Assembly: GCF_900101885.1 (NCBI RefSeq)
Contig: NZ_FNAN01000010.1
Location: 248,001-312,000, forward strand
Origin: Dyadobacter soli
GTDB lineage: Bacteria > Bacteroidota > Bacteroidia > Cytophagales > Spirosomataceae
Reading direction: 5' to 3'
Length of the DNA: 64,000 bases
Part shown: piece by piece, positions 35,391 to 42,941 of the stretch
Position numbering within the stretch: the stretch's first letter is position 1
Layout of the letters: each line of letters begins with the position of its first letter
Notes under the pieces: model-generated
The model's input: only the letters and a program-made list of their open reading frames with translations
The model's database searches: none
Told to the model about the DNA's origin: nothing
Translations under genes and position numbers: made by a program

Positions 35391-36703
35391 CTATTTCGAA
35401 CTCTTCGTAGTACCGACGGCGGCAGAACTAACCCCGGAAGGCACCGGCTCAGAAATGAGTTCGTTCAGATCCTTGTTCCACTTTGCCACGTAATCCTCGA
35501 AGTACTTACCCGTGATCTCTCCGGTGTAGCCGGTGTGGATCTGCCGCACTTCGCCTTTGCGGTCGATGAGGATCGTGGTCGGGAACGCCATCATGCGGTT
35601 CAGCGCGGGAAGCTTGTCCGATGCCACTTTTTTGTCGGCAATACCGCCGAAAAGGATATCATACTCGATGCCGTACTTCTTTTCAATGTGCCGAGCGTGT
35701 ATTTGGCGTATTCGAGATCGTCCTTCTGCTCGAAACCGATCGCGATCGCTTCCACGCCACGGTCCTTGTTGGCCTTGTACCAGGGCGCGAGGAACGACGT
35801 TTGGTCGGTACAGTTAGGGCACCAGGTTCCGATGATCTCCACGATCACCACCTTGCCTTTGTACTTGTCGTCGCTCAGCGAAACCTCCTTGCCGTCGAGG
35901 TCGGGCAATGTGAAGTCAAGTTTTTTATAACCTTCTTTGAGATAAGTCAGTTTGTAGGGATCGGGCAGCTCGGCTTTGTCGTTTTTAGTCCCTTCGAATT
36001 TGGTATTATCATAAATACCCGAGCTGATAACGCCGGTAATGCTACCGTCCTCGTTGATTTTGCCCTTGTACACGCGCGGGTTCGGGCCCGAGAAGTGCGA
36101 AAGCACGAATTCGTCGCCCTGTACCACGCCTTCCAGCTCTCGGCTATCTCCTACGGTCGACATCACCACGCCCGTCAGCTTGTTGCCTTCCTGTTTTAGA
36201 AGCGCCACATTATCAGGCATTTTGGCTTTACTGAAAACCTGCAAATCCCATTTCCCCGAAATGTTATGCTTGGTAGGCTGCTCTTTGCCTTTCTCTACGA
36301 AACGGTAATTTTTGCCATATTCCGCCGAGAACGGCAGCGCATTGCCGCGGAAGCCCGGCACGAGGCTCCGGTACTCGCCGGTAATCTTGCCGTCGGTTTC
36401 CACTTTCGCCACGAGTGCGGCGTCGTAAGTGTTCATTTTGACAAAAATCGAGTCCGCGCCGAGCCTGGTCACTTTGAAATCGTCGCGGCGCGTGCCGTTC
36501 AGCAGTGTCAATACCGGATGGTCTTTGTCTTTGGCATTGTATTCAAAATTGAATGGGATGTGTGTTTCGCTGATCACGAACTCGCCGCGCCAAACGCCTT
36601 GCTTCGGCGCTTTGGCATCCGGGCCGTCACCTGCAAATGCGGCATGACCGAACAATGTGGCCCCTGCCAATGCCACGGCTTTCATCTGGTTGCTGATTTT
36701 CAT
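35391..36703 (-). pseudogene. TlpA-like thioredoxin-fold protein, interrupted by a frameshift
   Basis: The gene starts at 36703 with a signal peptide (MKISNQMKAVALAGATLFGH, then AAFAG). A lipocalin-like or DUF-type beta-rich region covers about residues 25-235. A TlpA/AhpC-TSA thioredoxin domain follows, with the redox motif CPNC in IIGTWCPNCTDQTSF. Near 35688-35693 the frame breaks after DLEYAKYTLG; the continuation HIEKKYGIEYDILFGGIADK is in another frame and runs to the stop at 35391, including AFPTTILIDRKGEVRQIHTG. One missing G restores a full protein of about 437 residues. It may be a real mutation or a sequencing error. It is divergent from the TonB receptor and lies beside a shared palindrome. 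Confidence 0.8.
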
Positions 36704-36830
36704 ACAACTGGAAATTTTTAGGTTTTTGAAAAATGGAAGTACTTCTCATTCGATCCGAGGCATTTTGCAGGATTGGCCCGGATCATCGGCTGGTCGGAGG
36801 TGGTTTGTGACCGGCCGTTGAATCATGAAG

Positions 36831-36865
36831 CAAATATAAATGGTGGATTTTTAATTATCTACAAT
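36831..36865 (-). promoter_or_regulatory. Putative promoter of the TlpA-like gene
   Basis: The minus strand carries TATATTTG (36831-36838), a perfect -7 box, with a TTG-containing element at about 36862-36865 as -33; the 23-bp spacing is slightly long. The palindrome at 36854-36878 overlaps the -33 element, so its binding protein could control this promoter. Confidence 0.5.
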
Positions 36866-36878
36866 TTTCGTAGACTAA
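36854..36878. promoter_or_regulatory. Shared palindrome, copy A (TlpA/TonB intergenic region)
   Basis: On the minus strand it reads TTAGTCTAC, 7 bp, GTAGATAAT: a 9-7-9 inverted repeat. The same architecture occurs at 37108-37132 and 43412-43436. It overlaps the likely promoter of the TlpA-like gene. Confidence 0.65.
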
Positions 36879-36979
36879 GTAGAATAAACTCGGATTTCAT
36901 ACCACCAAACTCCTACGCGTGAGCATATAATGCGTTCCGGCCGTCTGGTGGCAACGTATCCGATTTGTGTTTTCAAAAT

Positions 36980-37012
36980 TTTGATAAACCGCATCGCGGC
37001 GCATTAACTTTG
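36980..37012 (+). promoter_or_regulatory. Promoter of the leader peptide/TonB receptor transcript
   Basis: TTTG at 36980-36983 and TAACTTTG at 37005-37012 are 21 bp apart and match the Bacteroidetes -33/-7 consensus. Transcription would begin near 37019, about 23 nt before the leader ORF. Confidence 0.65.
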
Positions 37013-37041
37013 TGGCATCTCAAAATCTTATCTGCAAAAAA

Positions 37042-37086
37042 ATGTCACACCAACGTTGTTGTCCGGCCGATGCCTGGCGGAGCTAA
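37042..37086 (+). CDS. Putative cysteine-containing leader peptide
   Basis: A 14-residue ORF, MSHQRCCPADAWRS, starts 23 nt after the predicted transcription start and has tandem Cys codons (TGT TGT). Its end overlaps a GC-rich hairpin (GCGG at 37077-37080 with CCGC at 37088-37091) followed by seven T residues. The layout of promoter, short ORF with a rare-amino-acid pair and terminator-like hairpin is that of a ribosome-dependent attenuator. Cys-tRNA shortage would stall the ribosome at the Cys pair. The peptide is too short for homology evidence, so this rests on arrangement alone. Confidence 0.45.
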   Translation: MSHQRCCPADAWRS

Positions 37087-37098
37087 GCCGCTTTTTTT
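37076..37098 (+). terminator. Putative attenuator hairpin with T run
   Basis: GGCGG-AGCTAAG-CCGC followed by CTTTTTTT at 37091-37098. The stem is only 4-5 bp but GC-only, and it overlaps the stop codon of the leader ORF. It would end leader transcripts before the TonB receptor gene unless disrupted. Confidence 0.4.
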
Positions 37099-37107
37099 AA
37101 ATTATGT

Positions 37108-37132
37108 TTAGTCTATAAAATCCGTAGATTAA
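37108..37132. promoter_or_regulatory. Shared palindrome, copy B (before the TonB receptor gene)
   Basis: TTAGTCTAT, 7 bp, GTAGATTAA: the same 9-7-9 inverted repeat as copies A and C. It lies just after the attenuator-like hairpin and about 190 bp before the TonB receptor start. A weak -7-like TACTTG follows at 37142-37147. Confidence 0.65.
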
Positions 37133-37179
37133 ATATAATATTACTTGATCCGACGATGTGCGGAATGGTTGCCGACGGG

Positions 37180-37285
37180 ACTGCAGGCTCTCCGTCGGCG
37201 CGACGCACCGGACGCCGGACCGCCGGAATGCCGGAGCACCGGTATGCCGGATCGTGCCATTTCCGCCATCGCCGGATCAGGTTTT
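37180..37285. repeat. GCCGGA-rich low-complexity stretch in the 5' region of the TonB receptor gene
   Basis: The words CCGGA, GCCGGA and TGCCGG recur at intervals of about 8-12 bp. It is open in the receptor frame back to 37158, but the translation is Arg/Pro-rich and comes before the true signal peptide, so I treat it as untranslated repeat-like DNA. Confidence 0.35.
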
Positions 37286-37319
37286 CACCCATTTCAGTTT
37301 CATGTTCCAAATAATACTT

Positions 37320-40067
37320 ATGAAACATTTATTACTTTTTATACTTTTAATATCCACTCCCCTGCTTGCCCAGCAGCGTACCCTCACGGGGCTGGTACGC
37401 GCAGAAGACGGCGCGCCGCTCCCCGGCGTTAACGTGGCGATTAAAAATACCCGGCAGGGCACCATCACCGACACCGACGGCCGCTTTACACTCCCGCTCG
37501 TTAAGGGCGAAACGCTCGTATTTTCGTTTATCGGCTTCACTGCCAAAGAATTGCCTGTCACCGCCGCCAACGAGTACAATGTAACGCTGCTCGCCAGCAC
37601 GCACACACTCGGCGAAGTGCAGGTCGTAGGATCACGGAATGCCAACCGCACGAAAATCGATTCGCCGGTACCGGTGGATATTATTGATCTGAAACCATTG
37701 CAGGAATCGGCCCCGCAGGTGAGCATTACGCAGCTATTGCAATATGTTTCACCCTCTTTCCATTCCGTGAACGGTACCAATGCGGGCGATGCAGGCTCTG
37801 CGCTGAACCTTTCACAATTGCGCGGACTGGGTGTGGACCAATTACTGGTGCTTGTAAACGGCAAGCGCCGCCACAAAAGCTCCAACATTAACTGGGGCGG
37901 CCTCGGCAACGGCGCGACGGGCTACGACCTCAACTCTATCCCGACGGCGGCCATCGAACGCGTAGAGATCCTCCGCGACGGCGCGGCGGCACAATACGGC
38001 TCCGATGCCATTGCAGGCGTGATCAACATCGTGCTCAATAAGAGCGTCGACCAGCTCACACTGAGCTCCACAGCCAGCACACGCCGCCGGGGTGACGGCA
38101 CGACCACGCGTACGAATGCGAACTACGGCTTTGCATTGGGTAAAACCGGCGGCTATCTGAACACCACCGCTGAATTTGCCACACAAGCCATTGCCATCCT
38201 GCCCGGAAACGACGACGCAGGCCTCTACATCGGCCCGATTTACGGCGGCGGCGCGAACACGCGCAATTACGATGCCATTTATACGAAAGAAATCGACGAG
38301 GCCATCCTGACTTCCCGCGGCATCGATCGCCACCATTTCGACCGTCGCGCTGGTGGTTCCAATAAAGCCAAGGACGCGTTGCTGTTTTTCAACGCCGCGG
38401 TACCGATCCGCCAGAACGCAGAGCTTTATGCATTCGGAGGGATTAGCCACCGCAATTCGCAATTTACCGCCGTATACCGCCTACCGGGATGGACGGAGCG
38501 GAACAATGCCTTCCTCTACCCCGACGGTTTCCTGCCGGCGATGGAGAACATTATCACCGATAAATCGTTCGCGGTGGGCATCAAAGGCAAGATCCGCGAA
38601 TGGGACGTCGATATTTCCAATGTGTATGGTAAAAACGATTTCGGCAATGTGATTACCAATTCGCTGAATGCGAGTCTGGGACTGAAAACGCCCACTACTT
38701 TCGACGCGGGCAGCTACAATGCAAGTCAGAATACCGGCAGCATCGATATCAGCCGCTATTTTCCGAAAGTGTTGAAAGGCATTAACGTGGCCTTCGGCGC
38801 GCAGTACCGGGTGGAAACCTACCAGATCGTCGCAGGCGAAGAAGCGTCCTATTCCAAAGGCGATTTGCGGGCTATTTACGGCCTCGATACCACCGCGGCG
38901 GGCATTATTTACCAGACCAAAGAAGGCAGCATCGGCCTAAACGGCCTTTCGCCGGGCTCTCAGATCCACGCCGGCTTCCGGCCTGAAAACCAGGTGAATG
39001 TAAGCCGCTCGATCCTGGCGGGTTATGCCGATATCGAGGCGAACATTACCGATAAATGGCTGGTGTCCGGTGCCCTTCGCCTCGAAAGTTTCTCACAGCT
39101 TCAAAACGTAACGACCTACAAAGTCGCCTCCCGTTACAGCATTACCGACTGGCTGGGCATCCGGGCCTCCCACAACACCGGCTTCCGAGCACCGGATCTG
39201 GCGCAATACTACTACACCGAAACATCGACCAGCTTCCAGCAGGGCCGTGCCATTGATCAGGTAACGGCTTCGAACCAGAGTGCCGCCACGCGCGCGCTAG
39301 GCATACCTACGCTCACGCCCGAGAAGTCGAAAGGCTACACAGTGGGTTTTACGTCCCAGCCATTCCGCAACTTCGAGCTCACTGCCGATGCTTACCTGGT
39401 GGATGTCGATAACCGTGTGGGAAATACCGGTAATTTCTCGGCGACCGACGTCAATCTGCCGGCGGAAGTGCGCACCTTGTTCGTGCAAACCGGCACTACG
39501 CAGGCGAAGTTCTTTTACAACTCGTTCAGCACGCGCACAAAAGGACTGGAAGTTACCGGAAGCTACCGCACACCGTTCCGCAGCGGTACATTAAGCCTGC
39601 TTTTGGGGGCCAATTTCGTCAAAAACGAAGTTACCACGGTGAATACGCCGAAAGGGCTGGAAGCTTACCGCTACATTATCTTCAACGACGGCGAAAAAGC
39701 GCGGGTTACCTCGCAGATTCCCGGCCAGAAGATCACATTGCAGGGTATTTTCAAGAAAAATCGCCTCACCTACCTGGCCCGCGCCGTCTACTTTGGGTCT
39801 GTCACCAATGCATCGGCTTTGAATGCGACTTTTCCTAAACCTGATTACTTCTACCAAAAGCTGAAACCGATCTGGGTAGCGGATGTGTCGGTGGCGTACT
39901 CGCTCACCAAATCCATCCAGGCGACTTTGGGTGTTAATAACCTTTTCAATGAGCTGGGCGACTATTCCGACCCTAAACTGAGCGCTTTGAACAATCCATC
40001 GGTGATAGGCATCCAAAACGGCAGCGCCGGTATCCAGCCTTTCATTCGAGTAACCGCAAAACTTTAA
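37320..40067 (+). CDS. TonB-dependent outer membrane receptor
   Basis: A 915-residue receptor. Start 37320 gives the signal peptide MKHLLLFILLISTPLLAQ. The long frame to 37158 adds an Arg/Pro-rich stretch with no signal and is rejected. Next come a carboxypeptidase-like domain (RTLTGLVRAEDGAPLPGVNV), a plug (LGEVQVVGSR, LRGLGVDQLLVLVNGKRRHK, VEILRDGAAAQYGSDAIAGV) and a 22-strand-type barrel ending RVTAKL. It is a stand-alone receptor with no SusD partner; a DUF4397 lipoprotein follows 5 bp later. The palindrome it shares with a sulfatase, and the Cys leader, suggest uptake of a sulfur compound. That is inference. Confidence 0.9.
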   Translation: MKHLLLFILLISTPLLAQQRTLTGLVRAEDGAPLPGVNVAIKNTRQGTITDTDGRFTLPLVKGETLVFSFIGFTAKELPVTAANEYNVTLLASTHTLGEVQVVGSRNANRTKIDSPVPVDIIDLKPLQESAPQVSITQLLQYVSPSFHSVNGTNAGDAGSALNLSQLRGLGVDQLLVLVNGKRRHKSSNINWGGLGNGATGYDLNSIPTAAIERVEILRDGAAAQYGSDAIAGVINIVLNKSVDQLTLSSTASTRRRGDGTTTRTNANYGFALGKTGGYLNTTAEFATQAIAILPGNDDAGLYIGPIYGGGANTRNYDAIYTKEIDEAILTSRGIDRHHFDRRAGGSNKAKDALLFFNAAVPIRQNAELYAFGGISHRNSQFTAVYRLPGWTERNNAFLYPDGFLPAMENIITDKSFAVGIKGKIREWDVDISNVYGKNDFGNVITNSLNASLGLKTPTTFDAGSYNASQNTGSIDISRYFPKVLKGINVAFGAQYRVETYQIVAGEEASYSKGDLRAIYGLDTTAAGIIYQTKEGSIGLNGLSPGSQIHAGFRPENQVNVSRSILAGYADIEANITDKWLVSGALRLESFSQLQNVTTYKVASRYSITDWLGIRASHNTGFRAPDLAQYYYTETSTSFQQGRAIDQVTASNQSAATRALGIPTLTPEKSKGYTVGFTSQPFRNFELTADAYLVDVDNRVGNTGNFSATDVNLPAEVRTLFVQTGTTQAKFFYNSFSTRTKGLEVTGSYRTPFRSGTLSLLLGANFVKNEVTTVNTPKGLEAYRYIIFNDGEKARVTSQIPGQKITLQGIFKKNRLTYLARAVYFGSVTNASALNATFPKPDYFYQKLKPIWVADVSVAYSLTKSIQATLGVNNLFNELGDYSDPKLSALNNPSVIGIQNGSAGIQPFIRVTAKL

Positions 40068-40071
40068 TGTG

Positions 40072-40872
40072 ATGAAAATATTCGTACAACTACCCTTTTC
40101 GGCTTTACGCCTGCTCGGCATTATCCCCGCCCTGTTTCTCATTTCGGGCTGCGAAGATACCGGCTACCTCGACGTCGACGCCGCCGACCGGCCGCCGCTG
40201 AGCGCCAATATCAGCTTTGCAAACGCCCGTCCTATCGATGCCGGCCTGTATTTCTGGACATTCACCGACAAAGTGACGCCCGCGCCCGTCGCCATCAACA
40301 AAGCCTCGGAATACCTGCCCACTGTTTTCGGTAATGTGCAGATCAACTTCACCGAGGGCACCAACACGAGCTACAAGGCGTCCTACCAGTTCGGTAACTC
40401 GGCAACATTCACCGCCACCGGCCGCCCCAACGGCCCCATCGCGACTTTCTACCATACCGTAGTGGCCGCGCGTACTGCCAACAACAAGGCCGATTCGCTG
40501 ATCCTTTTTTACGACGATCTCAAAGCCCCGGCGTCCGGCAAAGCCAAGCTCCGGTTCATCAACCTTTCCCCCGGCGCAGGTGCATTAAATGTGGTTCAAA
40601 ACGGTAAAACGCTCTTCAACCAGGTTGCCTACGGCCGCGCCGCCAACTCAGCCCTGACTGGTGAAGCGTTAAGCGCCTGGTCACTAGGTCCATTCGAAAC
40701 CGTCGACGCCGGCACTTTCAATCTCGATTACCTGGACGCTGCAACCGCCGCCAAAATCGGTTCCGCCAGCCTCCAACTAGACGCCGGAAAAATATACACG
40801 GTCTTCACAAGAGGCCTGCCAAACGCCGCGCCCGCATTCGGCACAAGCGTGATCGAACATCCTGTAAAATAA
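40072..40872 (+). CDS. DUF4397-type surface lipoprotein
   Basis: A 266-residue lipoprotein. The ATG at 40072 follows the receptor stop by 4 bp; a GTG one codon earlier is possible. The signal (PALFLISGC) places the lipidated Cys near residue 27. The body holds two Ig-like or beta-sandwich repeats typical of DUF4397 proteins: the second begins KAKLRFINLSPGAGALNVVQ and ends DAGKIYTVFTRG. It probably works with the TonB receptor at the cell surface. Its last 45 bp plus terminator are duplicated at 41760-41863. Confidence 0.75.
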   Translation: MKIFVQLPFSALRLLGIIPALFLISGCEDTGYLDVDAADRPPLSANISFANARPIDAGLYFWTFTDKVTPAPVAINKASEYLPTVFGNVQINFTEGTNTSYKASYQFGNSATFTATGRPNGPIATFYHTVVAARTANNKADSLILFYDDLKAPASGKAKLRFINLSPGAGALNVVQNGKTLFNQVAYGRAANSALTGEALSAWSLGPFETVDAGTFNLDYLDAATAAKIGSASLQLDAGKIYTVFTRGLPNAAPAFGTSVIEHPVK

Positions 40873-40930
40873 ATGGTGATTGGACAAAGCGAAGCCGCAC
40901 TGCCGATTGGCGGTGCGGCTTTTTGTGGTT
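40827..40930. repeat. 104-bp direct repeat, left copy
   Basis: This copy covers the 3' end of the DUF4397 gene and its terminator. It matches 41760-41863 at 102 of 104 positions (differences in AAAAT/AAAGT and GACAAAG/GACAGAG). The two copies bracket the toxin-antitoxin module. Confidence 0.9.
40892..40924 (+). terminator. Intrinsic terminator after the DUF4397 gene
   Basis: AAGCCGCACTGCC and GGCGGTGCGGCTT pair over 13 bp with one G-U, closing a 4-base loop (GATT), followed by a T run. This is a strong rho-independent terminator. The T-rich tail overlaps the region just after the convergent toxin gene. Confidence 0.9.
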
Positions 40931-40941
40931 TGCGAAGTCTG

Positions 40942-41349
40942 CTATTCCAAAACGACCACCTTCAATTTTGAAAGTCGTGCTATTCTTTTGAAATCCGCTT
41001 TGTTAAAGGTGTACAATTCATCACAATGCCGTTCGGCAATGGCGGTGTGGAGGCAATCATTGATATGCTGGAAACCTAGGTGCTTGCATAGTGTGATGGC
41101 TCGCCGCATCTCCGATGCTTCGTAGTTCAATGGCACCAAACTCAAAAAGGTCGTCAGAATTGATTCGATATCTTGCTTTTCCAATCCTAAACGATTCAGA
41201 ACATAGGCAGTTTCCTGCATCGTTAGAAAAGACACTTTGAGTTTTCCGGAAGAAATTACCTTGTCAAAAATGTCCTTAGCAACGCTATACTTGGAAATGT
41301 CTTGTGGTACCAGGAAATGAATCAACACGTCTGTGTCGAGGTAAATCAT
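40942..41349 (-). CDS. PIN-domain toxin (VapC-like)
   Basis: A 135-residue PIN-domain ribonuclease. The acidic catalytic residues are visible: Asp5 and Asp7 in MIYLDTDVLIHFL, Glu in MQETAYVL, Asp in HINDCLHTAIAE, and Asp in TFNKADF. Such toxins cleave tRNA or rRNA using Mg2+. Its ATG overlaps the antitoxin stop by 4 bp (41346-41349), the normal order of antitoxin then toxin. The pair lies between two 104-bp direct repeats, a sign of recent arrival or rearrangement. Confidence 0.88.
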   Translation of the reverse strand: MIYLDTDVLIHFLVPQDISKYSVAKDIFDKVISSGKLKVSFLTMQETAYVLNRLGLEKQDIESILTTFLSLVPLNYEASEMRRAITLCKHLGFQHINDCLHTAIAERHCDELYTFNKADFKRIARLSKLKVVVLE

Positions 41350-41579
41350 AAATTCACCTCATCTGCAAGCTTAGAAATATCGATATTGGGATCGACCTTC
41401 GCGTCTTTAAACCGCTCGCGGAGCGCCGTTAGGGACCGGTGCTGGTCTTGCTGTGAGATATTATCTGCATTAACGTGTTCGACGACTACCGTTAGCTCCC
41501 CATCGCCAAACATCTTTCTAACGAGGTCGGCGAATGCGGGAGTCATACTTCCGGCTTTTAAATGAAAAGTGTGCTGCAT
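41346..41579 (-). CDS. Antitoxin of the PIN-toxin pair
   Basis: A 77-residue protein encoded directly before the PIN toxin with a 4-bp overlap. MQHTFHLKAGSM could form an N-terminal beta strand, followed by TPAFADLVRKMFGDGELTVV and a polar C-terminal region with SLTALRERFKD that probably binds the toxin. I do not recognise the exact antitoxin family (not clearly AbrB or Phd). Its promoter lies inside a perfect 10-bp inverted repeat at 41585-41620, which suggests autoregulation. Confidence 0.75.
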   Translation of the reverse strand: MQHTFHLKAGSMTPAFADLVRKMFGDGELTVVVEHVNADNISQQDQHRSLTALRERFKDAKVDPNIDISKLADEVNL

Positions 41580-41584
41580 AGCTA

Positions 41585-41620
41585 TCTGGAATTGCTTTTA
41601 CCAAAAATAACAATTCCAGA
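41585..41620 (-). promoter_or_regulatory. Toxin-antitoxin promoter and operator
   Basis: A perfect 10-bp inverted repeat, TCTGGAATTG (41585-41594) and CAATTCCAGA (41611-41620), encloses the minus-strand -7 box TATTTTTG (41602-41609). A -33-like GTTG lies at 41630-41633, spacing 20. The start point would be near 41595, about 16 nt before the antitoxin ATG. This is the expected geometry for autorepression by the toxin-antitoxin complex. Confidence 0.65.
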
Positions 41621-41682
41621 AAGCACGTGCAACCCATACAGCCTCAAAATCCGGTGGATAATCGGGAAATGAGCAGAAGGTC

Positions 41683-41755
41683 ACGCCACAGACAACATCC
41701 GCCTGCTCGAGTTGGAGCAGTTGGGCCTTGTCGGGCGTGGATTTTCTGAGTTTCC
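41683..41755 (-). pseudogene. Internally deleted fragment of the gene at 42942-43331
   Basis: 41683-41708 matches the end of the hypothetical gene (ACGCCAC(A/G)GACAACATCC and CGCCTGCTC). The sequence then jumps to AGTTGGAGCAGTTGGGCCTT through TTCTGAGTTTCC, which matches about 43108-43158, so about 135 bp of the parent is missing. It encodes only the remnant LRKSTPDKAQLLQLE. It directly abuts the right 104-bp repeat, so the region is a mosaic of two duplicated gene tails. Confidence 0.8.
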
Positions 41756-41759
41756 CCAA

Positions 41760-41863
41760 CGCGCCCGCATTCGGCACAAGCGTGATCGAACATCCTGTAA
41801 AGTAAATGGTGATTGGACAGAGCGAAGCCGCACTGCCGATTGGCGGTGCGGCTTTTTGTGGTT
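41760..41863. repeat. 104-bp direct repeat, right copy
   Basis: A second copy of the DUF4397 gene end plus terminator (see 40827-40930). No DUF4397 reading frame leads into it; it is fused to a fragment of another gene. It still carries an intact terminator hairpin. Confidence 0.9.
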
Positions 41864-41993
41864 GCGCACATAAGAGTACCGATAAATAATGGGTGACAAC
41901 CAAAGAAGAAGAAATGTTTGTTATTTACAAACATTTGTGTAACTTGAAAATAGTTTTTGAAAGTCAGCCAGACGATAATCGGCACACACTATA

Positions 41994-42323
41994 ATGGAAA
42001 GTCTTATTCAGAGAATCAAAGAAATCGCGGCAGCGAATGCATTAGGATTTACAATTACACTGCCGGATTGTGAGTATGTCACATCAGGCTACGTCGTTGC
42101 CATGCTGGAAACGCAGAACTCTTTTGGTGACGAGGGGTTGAGACGGGTAATTGAAATGGCATCAGACACTACCGGAATTATGGGAGGTTGGAACAACGAT
42201 GGGCTATTTTATTGGGATGCCGTTTATATTATTCAGGACCGCAAACGTGCGATCGAGTTGGGCAAAGCCAATGAGCAAATCGCGATATATCACATCGAAA
42301 ATGATGACGTGATACTCATTTAG
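41994..42323 (+). CDS. Hypothetical protein, 109 residues
   Basis: A 109-residue cytosolic protein, MESLIQRIKEIAAANALGFT onward. It has mixed alpha/beta character and motifs such as GIMGGWNNDGLFYWDAVYII. No domain is recognised. Codon use is more AT-rich than in flanking genes, and it lies in the accessory stretch between the toxin-antitoxin module and the HTH gene. The HTH gene begins 44 bp downstream on the same strand, so the two may be co-transcribed. Confidence 0.55.
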   Translation: MESLIQRIKEIAAANALGFTITLPDCEYVTSGYVVAMLETQNSFGDEGLRRVIEMASDTTGIMGGWNNDGLFYWDAVYIIQDRKRAIELGKANEQIAIYHIENDDVILI

Positions 42324-42367
42324 ATTAGACAAGTATTCAATTGTTTTATGTTATTACCACTTCGACT

Positions 42368-42856
42368 ATGGAAACGATTATTAAGAATATACATTTAATC
42401 AAGGACTTGACTACCGAGGAGAATATCAAGAAGCTTGAAATAGGCGCTTTGCAACACCGCAAATTTGCCAGGATTACTTTTAAAGTAATTTCAGTTATTG
42501 GAAAAGTCATGCAAATACATACAGTTCAAACCAAGTCCCCGCATGAAAACCACGCCGACGAGGATAGGTTGATCCTTCGTACAAAAGAGCTTTTTCTACA
42601 CTTCTTCCCGGACTATGAAATTCAAGTAACCGCGACACCGTATCAGGCGAACCCCACTGAAAAAGTCACACCGGAATACATTCGCGAAGCTATGAACAGC
42701 TACGATATCAAAGTGAAGGACATTGTGGATGAAACCGGGATCGATAAAAGTAATGTAAGCGCGTGGGTAAATGGAACCCGTTCGATGTCACAGCCTGTGA
42801 GGGCTATGTTTTATTACTACATCTGGCAGAAGGCAGCGGTAGCACGAACTGCTTGA
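42368..42856 (+). CDS. Helix-turn-helix DNA-binding protein
   Basis: A 162-residue protein starting METIIKNIHLIKDL at 42368; the frame open to 42341 would use TTG. The C-terminal 55 residues look like a small Cro/C1-type HTH: MNSYDIKVKDIVDETGIDKS, then NVSAWVNGTRSMSQP, the second and third helices of the motif. The N-terminal part (KFARITFKVISVIGKVMQIH) is an unrecognised domain. It may regulate itself or the preceding hypothetical gene. Relatively AT-rich composition suggests an acquired segment. Confidence 0.65.
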   Translation: METIIKNIHLIKDLTTEENIKKLEIGALQHRKFARITFKVISVIGKVMQIHTVQTKSPHENHADEDRLILRTKELFLHFFPDYEIQVTATPYQANPTEKVTPEYIREAMNSYDIKVKDIVDETGIDKSNVSAWVNGTRSMSQPVRAMFYYYIWQKAAVARTA

Positions 42857-42941
42857 TTATCCATACTTATTGATATTGCTCAATTTATAAAAGGGGTTGA
42901 ACCTATCAACCCCAACAATATCGTTCGAAATCCCCCCTCCA

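Noticed and set aside
37158-37319. N-terminal extension of the TonB receptor
   Set aside because: The 54 extra residues are Arg/Pro-rich and would bury the signal peptide that begins at 37320.
40827-41863. Insertion sequence carrying the toxin-antitoxin genes
   Set aside because: The flanking repeats are direct and gene-derived; no transposase and no terminal inverted repeats are present.
41598-41985. Overlapping minus-strand open frames of about 70-113 codons
   Set aside because: They run through the duplicated terminator and the gene fragment; the sequence is a mosaic scar rather than a gene.
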